A stretch of 64,000 nucleotides of DNA from G965213525 sp965213525 (lineage in GTDB: Bacteria; Actinomycetota; Acidimicrobiia; Acidimicrobiales; Poriferisodalaceae). The stretch's first letter is position 1, and each line of letters starts with the position of its first letter. The position numbers were made by a program, and so were the translations under genes. Location of the stretch: assembly GCA_965213525.1 (NCBI GenBank), contig OZ243889.1:2976001-3040000 (forward strand), given 5' to 3'. Shown piece after piece: positions 10,727-19,849 of the stretch. Below the pieces are notes generated by a model that saw only the letters and a list, made by a program, of their open reading frames with translations, was not told where the DNA came from and ran no database searches.

Positions 10727-11512
10727 TCAGCGGCGAGCGAGGCTGCGGCGGAGGCGGGCGAGCAGGGCGTCGAAGGCCTCGGCCGCCTCGGCGCCCCGGG
10801 CCCCCCACCAGTGGATCGGCGTGCCGTCGCTCAACGCTTCGTTCAGCGCGACCCGGGACGGCACGAACGGCTCCCACAGCGACCGGACCCCGACCGCAGA
10901 GCGGATCCTCGCCAGCTGCCGGGACGCCTCGTTGCCCCGACCCGGGACCCGGTTCACGACCACGCCCGCCACCGGTACGGGTCGGCCGAGCTCCTCGGAG
11001 AGCTCAGCCAGGCGATCATCGACCACGTCGAGCCCCCGGGCGCTGAGGGCACTCGGTTCGGTGACGAGCAGGGCGGCGTCACAGGCGGCGAGACCCCAGG
11101 TGGTCACCCGTCCGAGGGTGGGGGCGCAGTCGAACAGCACCAGATCGTGTCCGTCGCTGACCCCTTCGAGCACCCGGGCAAGACGGAGGTGAGGCTCACG
11201 TCGGGGCCGGTCCGCCTCACGTTCGACCAGGGCGGGCGTGGCGGCGATGACGTCGACACCGGGGCCCCAGCCGCTGGCCCGAACCGCCGCAGCCGCCGCG
11301 CCCACGCTCCCGTCGGCCAAGGCGTCACCGATGGTCACGAGCTCACCCCGGCCGAGGTCGGGTCGCAACGCCCAGGTCGCGCTGCCCTGGGGATCGAGAT
11401 CGACGACCAGGGTCGACACCCCCGCCGCCTGGGCGGCGCTCGCCAACCCGAGGGTCACCGTGGTCTTGCCGACCCCGCCCTTGGCGTTGAGGATCGCCGC
11501 GATCTTGCCCAT
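10727..11512 (-). CDS. Orphan ParA/MinD-type ATPase
   Basis: 261 aa. The deviant Walker A KGGVGKTT (residues 11-18), DLDPQGSAT (Walker A') and FDCAP (Walker B) show a ParA-family ATPase of the kind that positions DNA or protein cargo. No ParB, parS-like repeat or cargo gene is next to it, so chromosome partitioning cannot be claimed; orphan ParA proteins of this size also move other cellular structures. The ATG at 11512 starts directly at the family-typical MGKIAAILNAKGG, and upstream in-frame extension to 11734 is not supported. It is co-directional with gcvP upstream (stop at 11631, 118-base gap). Confidence 0.85.
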   Translation of the reverse strand: MGKIAAILNAKGGVGKTTVTLGLASAAQAAGVSTLVVDLDPQGSATWALRPDLGRGELVTIGDALADGSVGAAAAAVRASGWGPGVDVIAATPALVEREADRPRREPHLRLARVLEGVSDGHDLVLFDCAPTLGRVTTWGLAACDAALLVTEPSALSARGLDVVDDRLAELSEELGRPVPVAGVVVNRVPGRGNEASRQLARIRSAVGVRSLWEPFVPSRVALNEALSDGTPIHWWGARGAEAAEAFDALLARLRRSLARR

Positions 11513-11630
11513 GGCCAGAGTCTGGCGTGACCGCCAGCCTCGCACGGGGACGCCGACGGGGGTGATCCTGGCCGACCGGGCTGAGCGTCTGACCGGTGCC
11601 CCGGCCCTGCCGAGCACCGCCGCTGTCTGG

Positions 11631-14492
11631 TCAGGCGCGCTCGGCGAGGTCCTCGATGGGCGGGCAGCTGCACACGAGGTGCCGGTCGCCGTGGGCCCCG
11701 TCGATGCGACCGACCGGCGGCCAGTACCGGTCACCGCCGGCGGTGCCGGTGGGATCGGCGCCGAGGCTCCTCGGGTACGGGTGCGTCCAGTCGTCGACGA
11801 TCAGGTCGGCCACGACGTGGGGGGCGTTGCGCAGCGGGTTGTCCTCGACCGGCCACTCGCCGGCGGCGACGCGGTCGATCTCGTCGCGGATCGCCACCAT
11901 GGCGTCACAGAACCGGTCGATCTCGGTGAGCGACTCCGACTCGGTCGGCTCGATCATCATCGTCCCGGCGACGGGGAACGAGACGGTCGGGGCGTGGAAC
12001 CCGTAGTCGATCAGGCGCTTGGCGACGTCGTCGACGCTGGCGTGGGCGGCCAGGGGCCGCAGGTCGATCACGCACTCGTGGGCCACCAGCCCGCCACGCC
12101 CGGTGAACAGCACGTCGTAGCGCTCGCCGAGGCGCCGGGCGACGTGGTTGGCGGCCAGCACGGCGTGGGTGGTCGCCCGTCGCAACCCGTCGGCACCCAT
12201 CAGTCGGATGTAGGCCCAGCTGATGGCGAGGATGCCGGCGCTGCCCCAGGGCGCCGCCGCGATGGGCCCCGGGCCGGTGCCAGGACCCGCCTCGGGCACG
12301 AGGGGATGGTTCGGCAGGTGCGGGGCGAGGTGGGCCCGGACGCCGATCGGCCCGACCCCTGGCCCGCCACCGCCGTGGGGGATGCAGAACGTCTTGTGGA
12401 GGTTGAGGTGGGACACGTCGGCGCCGAAGCGCCCGGGCCGGGCCACGCCGACCAGGGCGTTGAGGTTCGCCCCGTCCACGTAGACCTGCCCGCCGGCGTC
12501 GTGGACCGCGGCGCACAGCTCGGTGACCGACGCCTCGTAGACGCCGTGGGTCGATGGGTAGGTGATCATCGCCGCTGCCACCTGGCCGTCGTGCTCGGCG
12601 AGGCGGGTCCGCAGGTGGTCGAGATCGACCTCACCGGAGTCGTCGCAGTCGACGATCACGACCCGCATGCCCGCCAGCACCGCCGAGGCGGCGTTGGTGC
12701 CGTGGGCCGAGGCGGGGATCAGGCACACGTCGCGCTCGGGCTGGCCGTTGGCCCGGTGGTAGGCCCGCACGGCGAGCAGGCCGGCCAGCTCGCCCTGGCT
12801 GCCGGCGTTGGGCTGCAGCGACACCGCGTCGTAGCCGGTGATCTCGGCCAGCCACCGCTCGAGGTCGGTGATGATCTGGCGGTACCCGGCGGCGGCGGTG
12901 ACGGGGGCGTAGGGGTGCAGGCCGGCGAAGGCCGGCCACGAGATCGGTTCCATCTCCGCGGTGGCGTTCAGCTTCATCGTGCAGGACCCGAGCGGGATCA
13001 TCGTGCGGTCCAGGGCCAGGTCGCGGTCGGCGAGGCGGCGAAGGTAGCGCCGCAGATCGGTCTCGGACCGGTGCTCGGCGAACGTCGGATGGGTGAGGTA
13101 CGACGAGGTGCGCGACAGGGCCTCGGGCAGGACGGGCTCGTCGATGGGCTCGTCGTCGTCGGCGGGCTCGGACCCGAGCGCCGGGGCCCCGAAGGCGGCG
13201 AGGACGGCGGCGAGGTCGTCATCGGTGGTGGTCTCGTCACAGGCGACCGCGACCCGGTCGTCGTCGACGAGGCGCAGCTCGACGCCGGCGTCCCGGGCTG
13301 AGGCCACGACCCGTGCCGCCCCGCCGGGCACCAAGGCGGTCAGGGTGTCGAAGCGGTGCTCGCCCTCGACGGCGACGCCGGCGGCGTCAAGCGCGCGCAC
13401 CAGCCGGAGGGCCTGGCGGTGGGCGTGGCGGGCGATGCGGGCCAGCCCCTCGGGGCCGTGCCAGACAGCGAACGCGGCGGCCACCACCGCCAGCAGCACC
13501 TGGGCGGTGCAGATGTTCGACGTCGCCCGTTCGCGCCGGATGTGCTGCTCGCGGGTCTGCAGGGCCAGGCGCAGCGCCGGGCGCCCGGCGGCATCGACTG
13601 ACACCCCGACCAGACGGCCCGGCAGGGTGCGGCGGTGCCGCTCGTGGGTGGACAGGTAGGCGGCGTGGGGACCGCCGTAGCCGAGGGGCACACCGAAGCG
13701 CTGGGTGGTGCCCACGGCGATGTCGGCCCCCAGCTCGCCGGGCGGTCGCACGAGCGTGAGCGCCAACAGGTCAGCGGCCACCACGGCGATCCCGCCGACG
13801 TCGTGGACGTGTGCGATGGCCGCCGAGGGGTCGCGCAGGCATCCCGAGGACCCGGGGTACTGGGCGACGAGGCAGCACACGTCGCCCTCGGGCGGCTCGT
13901 CCAGGGGGGCGACGACCACCTCGATGCCCACCGCCTCGGCGCGGGTGCGGACCACGGCGATGGTCTGGGGGTGGCAGTCAGCGTCCAGCCAGCACCGGTC
14001 CGAGCCGTTCGTGGTGATGCGCCGGGCCATCGTGATGGCCTCGGCCACCGCGGTCGCCTCGTCGAGGAGGCTGGCGTTGGCGAGGGGCAGACCGGTGAGA
14101 TCAGCGACCATCGTCTGGAAGACGAGCAGCGCTTCGAGCCGACCCTGGGAGATCTCGGGCTGGTACGGGGTGTATGCGGTGTACCAGGCCGGGTTCTCGA
14201 GCACGTCACGGCGGATCACCGCTGGGGTGGTGGTGTCGTGGTAGCCGAGGCCGATCATGGGGCGGCGCACCACGTTGCGAACGGCGATGGCCCGCAGCTC
14301 GGCGAGCACCTCGGGTTCAGAGCCCGCAGGGGGCAGCGACAGCTCGTCGGCCGAGGCGAGCCCGGGCGGCAGGGCGGCGGCGGCCAGCGCGGCGGGGTCG
14401 TCGGCGCCGAGGGCGGCGGCCAACGTGGCGGCCTCCTCGGGGCGGATGCCGATGTGGCGGTCGGCGAAGGTGATCTGACCGATGGGGGCCAT
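11631..14492 (-). CDS. gcvP: Glycine dehydrogenase (decarboxylating), P-protein
   Basis: 953 aa, the single-chain P-protein of the glycine cleavage system, which decarboxylates glycine with PLP and passes the aminomethyl group to lipoyl-GcvH. The PLP lysine is K700 in LHKTFCIPHGGGGPG. Both halves of the fused alpha/beta P-protein are present and the length is normal. ATG 14492 has GGGAG 5 bases upstream and starts at the conserved F-DRHIG segment; the in-frame codon at 14525 lacks support. A glycine riboswitch precedes it. gcvT and gcvH are not in the window. Confidence 0.97.
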   Translation of the reverse strand: MAPIGQITFADRHIGIRPEEAATLAAALGADDPAALAAAALPPGLASADELSLPPAGSEPEVLAELRAIAVRNVVRRPMIGLGYHDTTTPAVIRRDVLENPAWYTAYTPYQPEISQGRLEALLVFQTMVADLTGLPLANASLLDEATAVAEAITMARRITTNGSDRCWLDADCHPQTIAVVRTRAEAVGIEVVVAPLDEPPEGDVCCLVAQYPGSSGCLRDPSAAIAHVHDVGGIAVVAADLLALTLVRPPGELGADIAVGTTQRFGVPLGYGGPHAAYLSTHERHRRTLPGRLVGVSVDAAGRPALRLALQTREQHIRRERATSNICTAQVLLAVVAAAFAVWHGPEGLARIARHAHRQALRLVRALDAAGVAVEGEHRFDTLTALVPGGAARVVASARDAGVELRLVDDDRVAVACDETTTDDDLAAVLAAFGAPALGSEPADDDEPIDEPVLPEALSRTSSYLTHPTFAEHRSETDLRRYLRRLADRDLALDRTMIPLGSCTMKLNATAEMEPISWPAFAGLHPYAPVTAAAGYRQIITDLERWLAEITGYDAVSLQPNAGSQGELAGLLAVRAYHRANGQPERDVCLIPASAHGTNAASAVLAGMRVVIVDCDDSGEVDLDHLRTRLAEHDGQVAAAMITYPSTHGVYEASVTELCAAVHDAGGQVYVDGANLNALVGVARPGRFGADVSHLNLHKTFCIPHGGGGPGVGPIGVRAHLAPHLPNHPLVPEAGPGTGPGPIAAAPWGSAGILAISWAYIRLMGADGLRRATTHAVLAANHVARRLGERYDVLFTGRGGLVAHECVIDLRPLAAHASVDDVAKRLIDYGFHAPTVSFPVAGTMMIEPTESESLTEIDRFCDAMVAIRDEIDRVAAGEWPVEDNPLRNAPHVVADLIVDDWTHPYPRSLGADPTGTAGGDRYWPPVGRIDGAHGDRHLVCSCPPIEDLAERA

Positions 14493-14540
14493 GGGTCTCC
14501 CGGGGTCGGCACGGCGTGAGGTCACGTGCCCCCGCTGTCA

Positions 14541-14645
14541 CCCGGAGGCTCCAGCGGTGCCTGGCCCGTGCGCTCTGGGGGCCTGAGAGGTTCCGGGGCG
14601 GTTGCACCTTCGGCGCCCCGCTCGACGGCGGGGACTCTCGCACAC
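14541..14645 (-). promoter_or_regulatory. Glycine riboswitch upstream of gcvP
   Basis: On the minus strand the leader contains GCGAGAG, then GCCGAAGG-TGCAA (complement of 14602-14614), then CCTCTCAGG (complement of 14582-14590) and a closing GCTGGAGCCTC. These are the conserved blocks, in order, of the glycine (gcvT-type) aptamer. Only one aptamer is visible rather than the common tandem pair. It ends about 50 bases before the gcvP start, so glycine probably turns on gcvP expression. Confidence 0.9.
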
Positions 14646-14810
14646 GATGTCGTCAGCGAAGCGAGACGCTACCGGCCGACGTCACCAGGGCCGGCACCAG
14701 CGGGCGTTCGGGCCCTCGGGGCCCGGCGCCCGAGCACCCCGGGGTCGAGGGCTCCGCCGCTGGTGGCCACCTGGTCGGGGCGCAGGGCCCGGGTGCGCTA
14801 GTCCGAGGAG

Positions 14811-15638
14811 GTGGCCGAACCCCCCGACGACGAGACCCCCCCGGTGGTGCTGGTGGTCGCCGGCACCGATTCCGGCGGGGGGGCGGGTCTGGCCGCCGAT
14901 CTGCGCACCCTCGCCCGGTTGGGCGTCCACGGCTGCCTGGCGGTCACCGCCGTCACCGCACAGGACACCACGGGCGTGCACCGGGCCGAGCCCGTTGACG
15001 CCGATCTGCTCGACGACCAGGTGCGCGTGGTGCTCGCCGACCTGCCCGTGCGCGCCGTCAAGACCGGGTTGGTGCCCCGGCCCGCCCAGGCGGCCCGCCT
15101 CGGCGAGCGGCTGCGCGCCTCGGGGCTCGCCGTCGTCGTCGACCCCGTGCTGGCCGACCGCCACGGTCGACCGCTGGCCGGTGAGGAGCTGGTCGTCGCC
15201 CACCGCGCCCACCTGTTGCCCGTCGCTGCCGTCGTGACGCCCAACCTCGCCGAGGCGGCCCTGTTGACCGGGCGGGATCCCATCACCGACGTTGAAGGCA
15301 TGGAGCGGGCGGCGCTGTCGCTCGCCGGCGAGGTGGCCGGGGCGGTGGTGGTGACCGGCGGCGCCCTCGGGGGTGAGGTGGTCGTCGACGTGAGCGTCAT
15401 CGACGGTGTCCTCGGGCGGTCAGAGCGACCCCGCATCACCACCGGCAACGACCACGGCAGCGGCGACACCCTGTCGACGGCCATCGCCGCCGGGCTGGCT
15501 GGCGGCCTCGAGCCGGCTGAGGCGATCGAGCGGGCGACCCGCCTGGTCGCCGACGCACTGGCGGGGGCGGCGGGGTGGTCCCTCGGCGCCGGCCACGGCC
15601 CCCTCGACCAGCTGGGCTTCACCCGTCTGCGGCGCTGA
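14811..15638 (+). CDS. thiD: Hydroxymethylpyrimidine/phosphomethylpyrimidine kinase
   Basis: 275 aa ribokinase-fold kinase of thiamine biosynthesis, which phosphorylates HMP and HMP-phosphate. AGTDSGGGAG near the N terminus, AVKTGLV, VVDPVL, PNLAEA and the ATP/anion-hole GNDHGSGDTLS motif are all present. The GTG at 14811 is directly preceded by GAGGAG with no spacer, so translation may begin a few codons later (GTG 14844) or the ribosome site may be a coincidence. No other thi gene or TPP riboswitch is near. Confidence 0.9.
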   Translation: MAEPPDDETPPVVLVVAGTDSGGGAGLAADLRTLARLGVHGCLAVTAVTAQDTTGVHRAEPVDADLLDDQVRVVLADLPVRAVKTGLVPRPAQAARLGERLRASGLAVVVDPVLADRHGRPLAGEELVVAHRAHLLPVAAVVTPNLAEAALLTGRDPITDVEGMERAALSLAGEVAGAVVVTGGALGGEVVVDVSVIDGVLGRSERPRITTGNDHGSGDTLSTAIAAGLAGGLEPAEAIERATRLVADALAGAAGWSLGAGHGPLDQLGFTRLRR

Positions 15639-15649
15639 GCGGGGTCCGC

Positions 15650-15676
15650 AGCTCGACCGGTGGGGGTCGTCGAGCT
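15650..15676. terminator. Inverted repeat between thiD and kinase gene
   Basis: AGCTCGAC (15650-15657) pairs with GTCGAGCT (15669-15676) around an 11-base loop between two convergent genes; the right arm reaches the stop codon of the minus-strand gene. A bidirectional terminator is likely; there is no T-tract. Confidence 0.4.
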
Positions 15677-16560
15677 CAGACCAGGGCCTCAGCGGCGGCC
15701 AGGGCCCGTTCGGCGGCGGTGACGTAGGCGCCGGAGAACTTCACGGCGTGGACCACCAGGGGGGCCAACTGGTGCAGCGCCACCCGGTCGGCCCACCCGT
15801 CGGCGAGGGGGTGCTCGGTGCCGTAGGCGGCGAACACCTCGTCGCCGAAGCCACCGAACAGCCGCATCATGGCGAGATCCCACTCGCGGTTGCCCCCGTG
15901 AGCCGCGGGGTCGATCAGCCAGCTCGCCCCGTCTGCGTCCACCAGGCGGTTGCCCGCCCACAGATCGCCGTGCAACCTCGCCGGCGCCTCGGTCGTGCCC
16001 AGCACCTCGTCGTCGAGGCGGCCGGCCAACCTGGACAGGCGGTCGACGACGTCGCCGGGAAGCGCGTCGCGCTGACGGGCGATGCGGGCGAGGGGCTCGA
16101 AGCGGTTGGCGGCCAGGTGCGCCGCCCACGAACCCACCGGTTCGTTGGGCAGGCCGAGGCTGCCGGTGCGGCGCCGATCCGAGCGTCCGTGGGCGGGGGC
16201 GCCCGAGCGGTGCAAGGCGGCCAGCGCTGCGCCGAAGCGGGCCTCGGTGCCGGCTCGGGGCCGGCCGGGCTCGATCCATCCGAGCACCAGGTGGGCGGGG
16301 GCCTCGGCGTCGTGGTCATCGCGTGCGGTGACGACCTCGGCGACCGGCACCGCCCCGGCCTCGTCGAGCCAGACGAGGTCGGCGGCCTCGCGCTCGAAGG
16401 ACGCCGCCCACGGCCCGGCCCACTTCACGAAGCGGCTCGTGCCGTCGGCCAGATCGGCCCGGGCGGCCCGGGAGGTGTCCCCGCCGTGCAGCGGTGCGAG
16501 TCGGGTGACTGCAAGGCCGGTGGCGCCAGCCACCACCTTCGCGATGCGATCGTCCACCAC
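15676..16560 (-). CDS. Fructosamine kinase / aminoglycoside-phosphotransferase family protein
   Basis: 294 aa from GTG 16560 (GTG 16557 also fits). It matches the fructosamine-3-kinase family: a GGDTS motif near the N terminus, F-K-W, the catalytic HGDLWAGN loop near residue 200 and a following IDPAAHGGNREWDLA segment. The family phosphorylates ketoamine sugars on glycated amines, a protein-repair or sugar-salvage step. The open frame continues far upstream to 17814, but that part is the antisense of the divergent neighbour and has no homology signal. The neighbour starts 46 bases away in the opposite direction. Confidence 0.85.
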   Translation of the reverse strand: MVDDRIAKVVAGATGLAVTRLAPLHGGDTSRAARADLADGTSRFVKWAGPWAASFEREAADLVWLDEAGAVPVAEVVTARDDHDAEAPAHLVLGWIEPGRPRAGTEARFGAALAALHRSGAPAHGRSDRRRTGSLGLPNEPVGSWAAHLAANRFEPLARIARQRDALPGDVVDRLSRLAGRLDDEVLGTTEAPARLHGDLWAGNRLVDADGASWLIDPAAHGGNREWDLAMMRLFGGFGDEVFAAYGTEHPLADGWADRVALHQLAPLVVHAVKFSGAYVTAAERALAAAEALV

Positions 16561-16606
16561 GAGAGCCTGCCCGTCTGGCGGTGCGACGGCGCGCGAGCGT
16601 GAGGGC

Positions 16607-17857
16607 GTGCCTCCGCTCGGACCCCTGCCTCGACGCCAGGCGGTGTCGGTGGCCGTGGAGCTGCTCGCCGGGGCGGTCCTCGACGGCTCCTCGCACGGCG
16701 CGGGGGTGGTGGCCGTGGACCGCGTGGGGGCCGACGTCCGGGCGCTCGGCTTCTGCGACGAGGCCCGCCGGCGGCCCGCCCACGGTGACGCACTGGTCGC
16801 CCTCGGCGACCTCACCGCCCTCGTGGCGGCCGCCGCCGGCACCCGTCTGGCCGAACGCGGCGTCGACCTGGACGCCCCGCTCCCGGAGGGTCCGACGCTG
16901 GCGGAGTGCCTCGCCCAGCGAGCCGGGATGGTCGACCCGGTGGAGGCCGGGCCGGTGGTGCACCTCGACCGCTGGCGAGCCGACGCCGACCGCTGGGTGC
17001 GAGCCGGTGACCGTGCCGACGGCGGACCCCTGGCCTGGTGGCACTGGACCGCCACCGCCCTGGCCATCGCCGAGCTCACCGCGCGCACGGGTCGACCGTG
17101 GGACGCCCTGGCGGCCACCATCCTGCGCACCCTCGACGCCCGGTCGATGGCCACCGCCCCCGTCGATCTCATCGGTCGCGACGTCCTCACCCGAGGCCCG
17201 GTCGGGGCCGACGCGGCATCGATCGCCCGGGGGGTGCACCTCACGCTGGCCGATCTCGGCGCCCTGTTCGCCGATGGGCTCGACGACCCGAGCGGATGGC
17301 GCCCCTCGGTGCTGCGTCCCGGTACCTGGCGGCTCGACGACGCCGAGGTCGGCCTGGCCACCTGGCACCACGACGGCGTGCGCCTGGCCGTCGTCGCCCC
17401 GGGCCCCGGCGTCGCCCAGGCGGTGGCAGCGGCCGCCCTCGATGCGATCGCGCCGCCGCTGAGCGGGGACGAGGCCGGGGTCGGCGTCCCGGACGCTGCG
17501 GCGGGGGAGTGGGTGGGGCCGTTGGCCGCAGCGCTGGGCGCCCGGGGGCCTTCGGCTGCAGAGATCCGTGACCTGGCCGCGGACCGTGGCGAGTTGGTGG
17601 TGGTGTCGCCTCGCCTCGCCGACGGCACGGCGGTCTGGGAGCGCCACCGGCGTCGCGGGCCGCCGGTGCTCGGGCTCCTCGCCGGTGTCGGTGACGCCGC
17701 TGCGGTCGTCGCCGAGGGGGCCGATGCCGGCGTCGAGGTCGTCGTCGCCTCGTCGTCGGTGCTGACCGTCGACGGGCGCCCCCGCTTCGCCCTCGTCACC
17801 TCCGGCGGTGACACCGATGTGGTCGGTCAGGCGTCAACCGGGGCGCGCAGACCCTGA
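16607..17857 (+). CDS. Beta-lactamase-fold protein lacking the catalytic serine
   Basis: About 416 aa from GTG 16607, preceded by GAGGG. The layout follows the serine beta-lactamase/EstB family: a G-x-VAVDRVG opening, a segment ALGDLTALVAAAAGTRLAERG-x-DLDAPL, then TLAECLAQRAGM and WHWTATALAIAELTARTG-x-PWDAL. The positions that normally hold S-x-x-K and Y-x-N read GDLT and WHW, so the catalytic triad appears lost. It may be a pseudoenzyme or a binding protein. No signal peptide is visible. Assignment rests on pattern similarity and could be wrong in detail. Confidence 0.6.
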   Translation: MPPLGPLPRRQAVSVAVELLAGAVLDGSSHGAGVVAVDRVGADVRALGFCDEARRRPAHGDALVALGDLTALVAAAAGTRLAERGVDLDAPLPEGPTLAECLAQRAGMVDPVEAGPVVHLDRWRADADRWVRAGDRADGGPLAWWHWTATALAIAELTARTGRPWDALAATILRTLDARSMATAPVDLIGRDVLTRGPVGADAASIARGVHLTLADLGALFADGLDDPSGWRPSVLRPGTWRLDDAEVGLATWHHDGVRLAVVAPGPGVAQAVAAAALDAIAPPLSGDEAGVGVPDAAAGEWVGPLAAALGARGPSAAEIRDLAADRGELVVVSPRLADGTAVWERHRRRGPPVLGLLAGVGDAAAVVAEGADAGVEVVVASSSVLTVDGRPRFALVTSGGDTDVVGQASTGARRP

Positions 17858-17866
17858 GGTGCGGCT

Positions 17867-18880
17867 TCAGCGCCGCCGGACCAGCGTCAGGCCGTCGCCG
17901 ACGGTGAGCGGCAGGACGTCGACGTCGTCGCGCGCCGCCAGCGCGTCGTTGAAGGCCCGCAGCGCCGTGGTGTCCGGCGAGGCGTCAGCAGGGTCGACGA
18001 CCGCCCCCGACCACAGGGTGTTGTCGATGGCGACGAGGCCCCCGGGGCGGGTGCGGGCCACCAGCTCGTCGACGTAGAGGGGGTACCCGGCCTTGTCGGC
18101 GTCGACGAACGACAGGTCGATGATCAGATCCCCGAGGGCGGCCAGGGTCTCGGCCGCCGGCCCGATGCGCAGCTCGATGCGGTCCTCGACCCCGGCGCGA
18201 CGCCAGAAGGGCCGTCCGATCTCGGGTGCGGCGGCGTCGACGTCTGAACAGATCAGGCGGCCCCCCTCGGCCAGACCCCGTGCCAGCCACAGCGCCGAGG
18301 TGCCGGTGAAGGTGCCCACCTCGACGATCGTCTGGGCGCCGACGAGCTGGGCGAGCAGCTGCAACAGGCGTCCCTGGTCCTCACCGATGCTCATCGTCGC
18401 CGCCCCCCCGTAGCGGCGTCGGGTCGCCTCGGCCAGCTCGGCGGCGATCGGGTCACGCCCGGGCGCGAGGTGGTCGAGCACGTAGTCGTGCAGGGCGACG
18501 CTGGCCACGACGCTGCGGCCGTTGGCGACGGGGCGCACCGCGACGGGCCCTCCGGCCAGCTGACCCCGGGCCCACGCCTCGGCCAGCCCCGGGTCGGTGA
18601 CCCCGGTGACCGGCACGGTGACCCGGGCGAGTGCGGCGCGAGCCGCACCGCACACCGCATCGCTGGAGCCGACCAGGGCCAGGCCGACGCCGGTGCGGCT
18701 CAACCGATCGGCGTGACGTCGCATCGCCGCAGCGAGACGGACCCCGACCTCGGCGGCGGAGGCGGGGTCATCACCGACCTCGGCGACGATGGCGTTGGTC
18801 TCGGTGGCGTCGAGGTGGGACGCCACCGCTGCGGCGAGGTCGTCGCCTGGCCCGACGAACAGGACGCGGGGGTCGGTCAT
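17867..18880 (-). CDS. Class I O-methyltransferase with an extra N-terminal domain
   Basis: 337 aa from ATG 18880. Residues about 131-337 are a catechol/caffeoyl-CoA-type SAM-dependent O-methyltransferase: DYVLDHL...SIGEDQGRLL, the SAM motif VEVGTFTGTSALWLA, FVDADKAGYPLYVDEL and AIDNTLWSGAV. Residues 1-130 are an added alpha/beta domain (VLFVGPGDDLAAAVASHL, ALVGSSDAVCGAAR, TVPVTGV) that is not part of the usual enzyme and resembles a Rossmann-like or racemase-like half; its role is unknown. No ribosome site precedes the ATG, so a leaderless message is possible. The divergent neighbour starts 43 bases away. Confidence 0.85.
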   Translation of the reverse strand: MTDPRVLFVGPGDDLAAAVASHLDATETNAIVAEVGDDPASAAEVGVRLAAAMRRHADRLSRTGVGLALVGSSDAVCGAARAALARVTVPVTGVTDPGLAEAWARGQLAGGPVAVRPVANGRSVVASVALHDYVLDHLAPGRDPIAAELAEATRRRYGGAATMSIGEDQGRLLQLLAQLVGAQTIVEVGTFTGTSALWLARGLAEGGRLICSDVDAAAPEIGRPFWRRAGVEDRIELRIGPAAETLAALGDLIIDLSFVDADKAGYPLYVDELVARTRPGGLVAIDNTLWSGAVVDPADASPDTTALRAFNDALAARDDVDVLPLTVGDGLTLVRRR

Positions 18881-18923
18881 GGCGCCACGGACCGTAACGC
18901 GAGCGTCGCTAGCCTCGGGAGGC

Positions 18924-19811
18924 GTGCCTGCGCCCCATGACCGCTTCGGCATCGATCCGATCGGCACCGCCGGTCACCACACCCGGTTCGTGCTGATCGA
19001 GTGGCCTCTGCCGTGGCCCCGTGACCTCTTCGATGACGCTGCCCTGGCCTCGGTCGCCGACGCCGTCGGCCGGGCCGAGGCCCGCCACGAGCCCACCCGG
19101 GTGCTGGGCCTGGTGCCGGGCACCGGTGTCGGCGCGCCGGTCGGCTCGGCGCGGATCATCCGCTATGCCCACGACGGCGCCGTCTTCGCCCGCACCGAGG
19201 CCCTCGTCGAGGTCGACCGCTTCGTCGACGAGGTCGTCTCGGTGGTCGACGGGGCCGATCCGTCGCCACGGTCCCCTGACGAATCTGAGGTCAAGGACCT
19301 GTTGATCTGCACGCACGGCCGGCGTGACGCCCGCTGCGGTCGCGAGGGCACCCGGCTGTTCCAGTCCGTCGCCGCCCGGTGGCCGGGGGTGCGGGTGTGG
19401 CGGACGAGCCACACCGGCGGGCACCGCTTCGCCCCGACGGGCATCAGCTTCCCCGAGGGGTGGTTCTGGTCCAACCTCGACGTCGCCTCGCTCGACGCCA
19501 TCGTCAGCAGGACCGGTGACCCCGCCGAGCTCGCCGACCACCTGCGAGGCAACGCGGCGATGGAACCCCGTGCCCAGGTCCTCGACCGGGCCGGCTGGCT
19601 CGACGAGGGGTGGGGCTGGGTGCAGCGCTCCCGGTGGGCGAGCGTGGAGGCGCAGGCCGACGGCGGGGCCGCGGTCGAGGTCGTCGCCGGGCGGCGTCGG
19701 CGGAGCGCGACGGTCGGCGTCGGTCGTGAGGTGCCCACCACGGCGTGCGACTCGGCGTGCCAGGACCCGGCGGCCCGGACCCCCGAGCTCGCCCTCCTCG
19801 ACGTGAGCTGA
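18924..19811 (+). CDS. Sucrase/ferredoxin-like (Apd1-type) 2Fe-2S protein
   Basis: 295 aa. The thioredoxin-like ferredoxin family to which yeast Apd1 belongs: CTHGRRDARCG (C129, C138) and TSHTGGHRFAPTGISFP (H163, H167) give the two Cys and two His ligands of the 2Fe-2S cluster. Members act as electron carriers in redox stress; a partner cannot be read here. The start GTG 18924 lies just after GGGAGG and gives the typical N terminus. Monocistronic, divergent from the methyltransferase. Confidence 0.85.
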   Translation: MPAPHDRFGIDPIGTAGHHTRFVLIEWPLPWPRDLFDDAALASVADAVGRAEARHEPTRVLGLVPGTGVGAPVGSARIIRYAHDGAVFARTEALVEVDRFVDEVVSVVDGADPSPRSPDESEVKDLLICTHGRRDARCGREGTRLFQSVAARWPGVRVWRTSHTGGHRFAPTGISFPEGWFWSNLDVASLDAIVSRTGDPAELADHLRGNAAMEPRAQVLDRAGWLDEGWGWVQRSRWASVEAQADGGAAVEVVAGRRRRSATVGVGREVPTTACDSACQDPAARTPELALLDVS

Positions 19812-19849
19812 GCGGGGCGGGGCAGGGTCGGCCCGAGGCGGGGGCCGCG

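Noticed and set aside
11238..13301. 687-codon plus-strand frame opposite gcvP
   Set aside because: Gly/Val/Asp-rich antisense product without domain; gcvP on the other strand is certain.
16561..17814. Upstream extension of the fructosamine-kinase frame (total 712 codons)
   Set aside because: Ser/Arg/Ala-rich antisense of the beta-lactamase-fold gene; family homology begins at the GTG near 16560.
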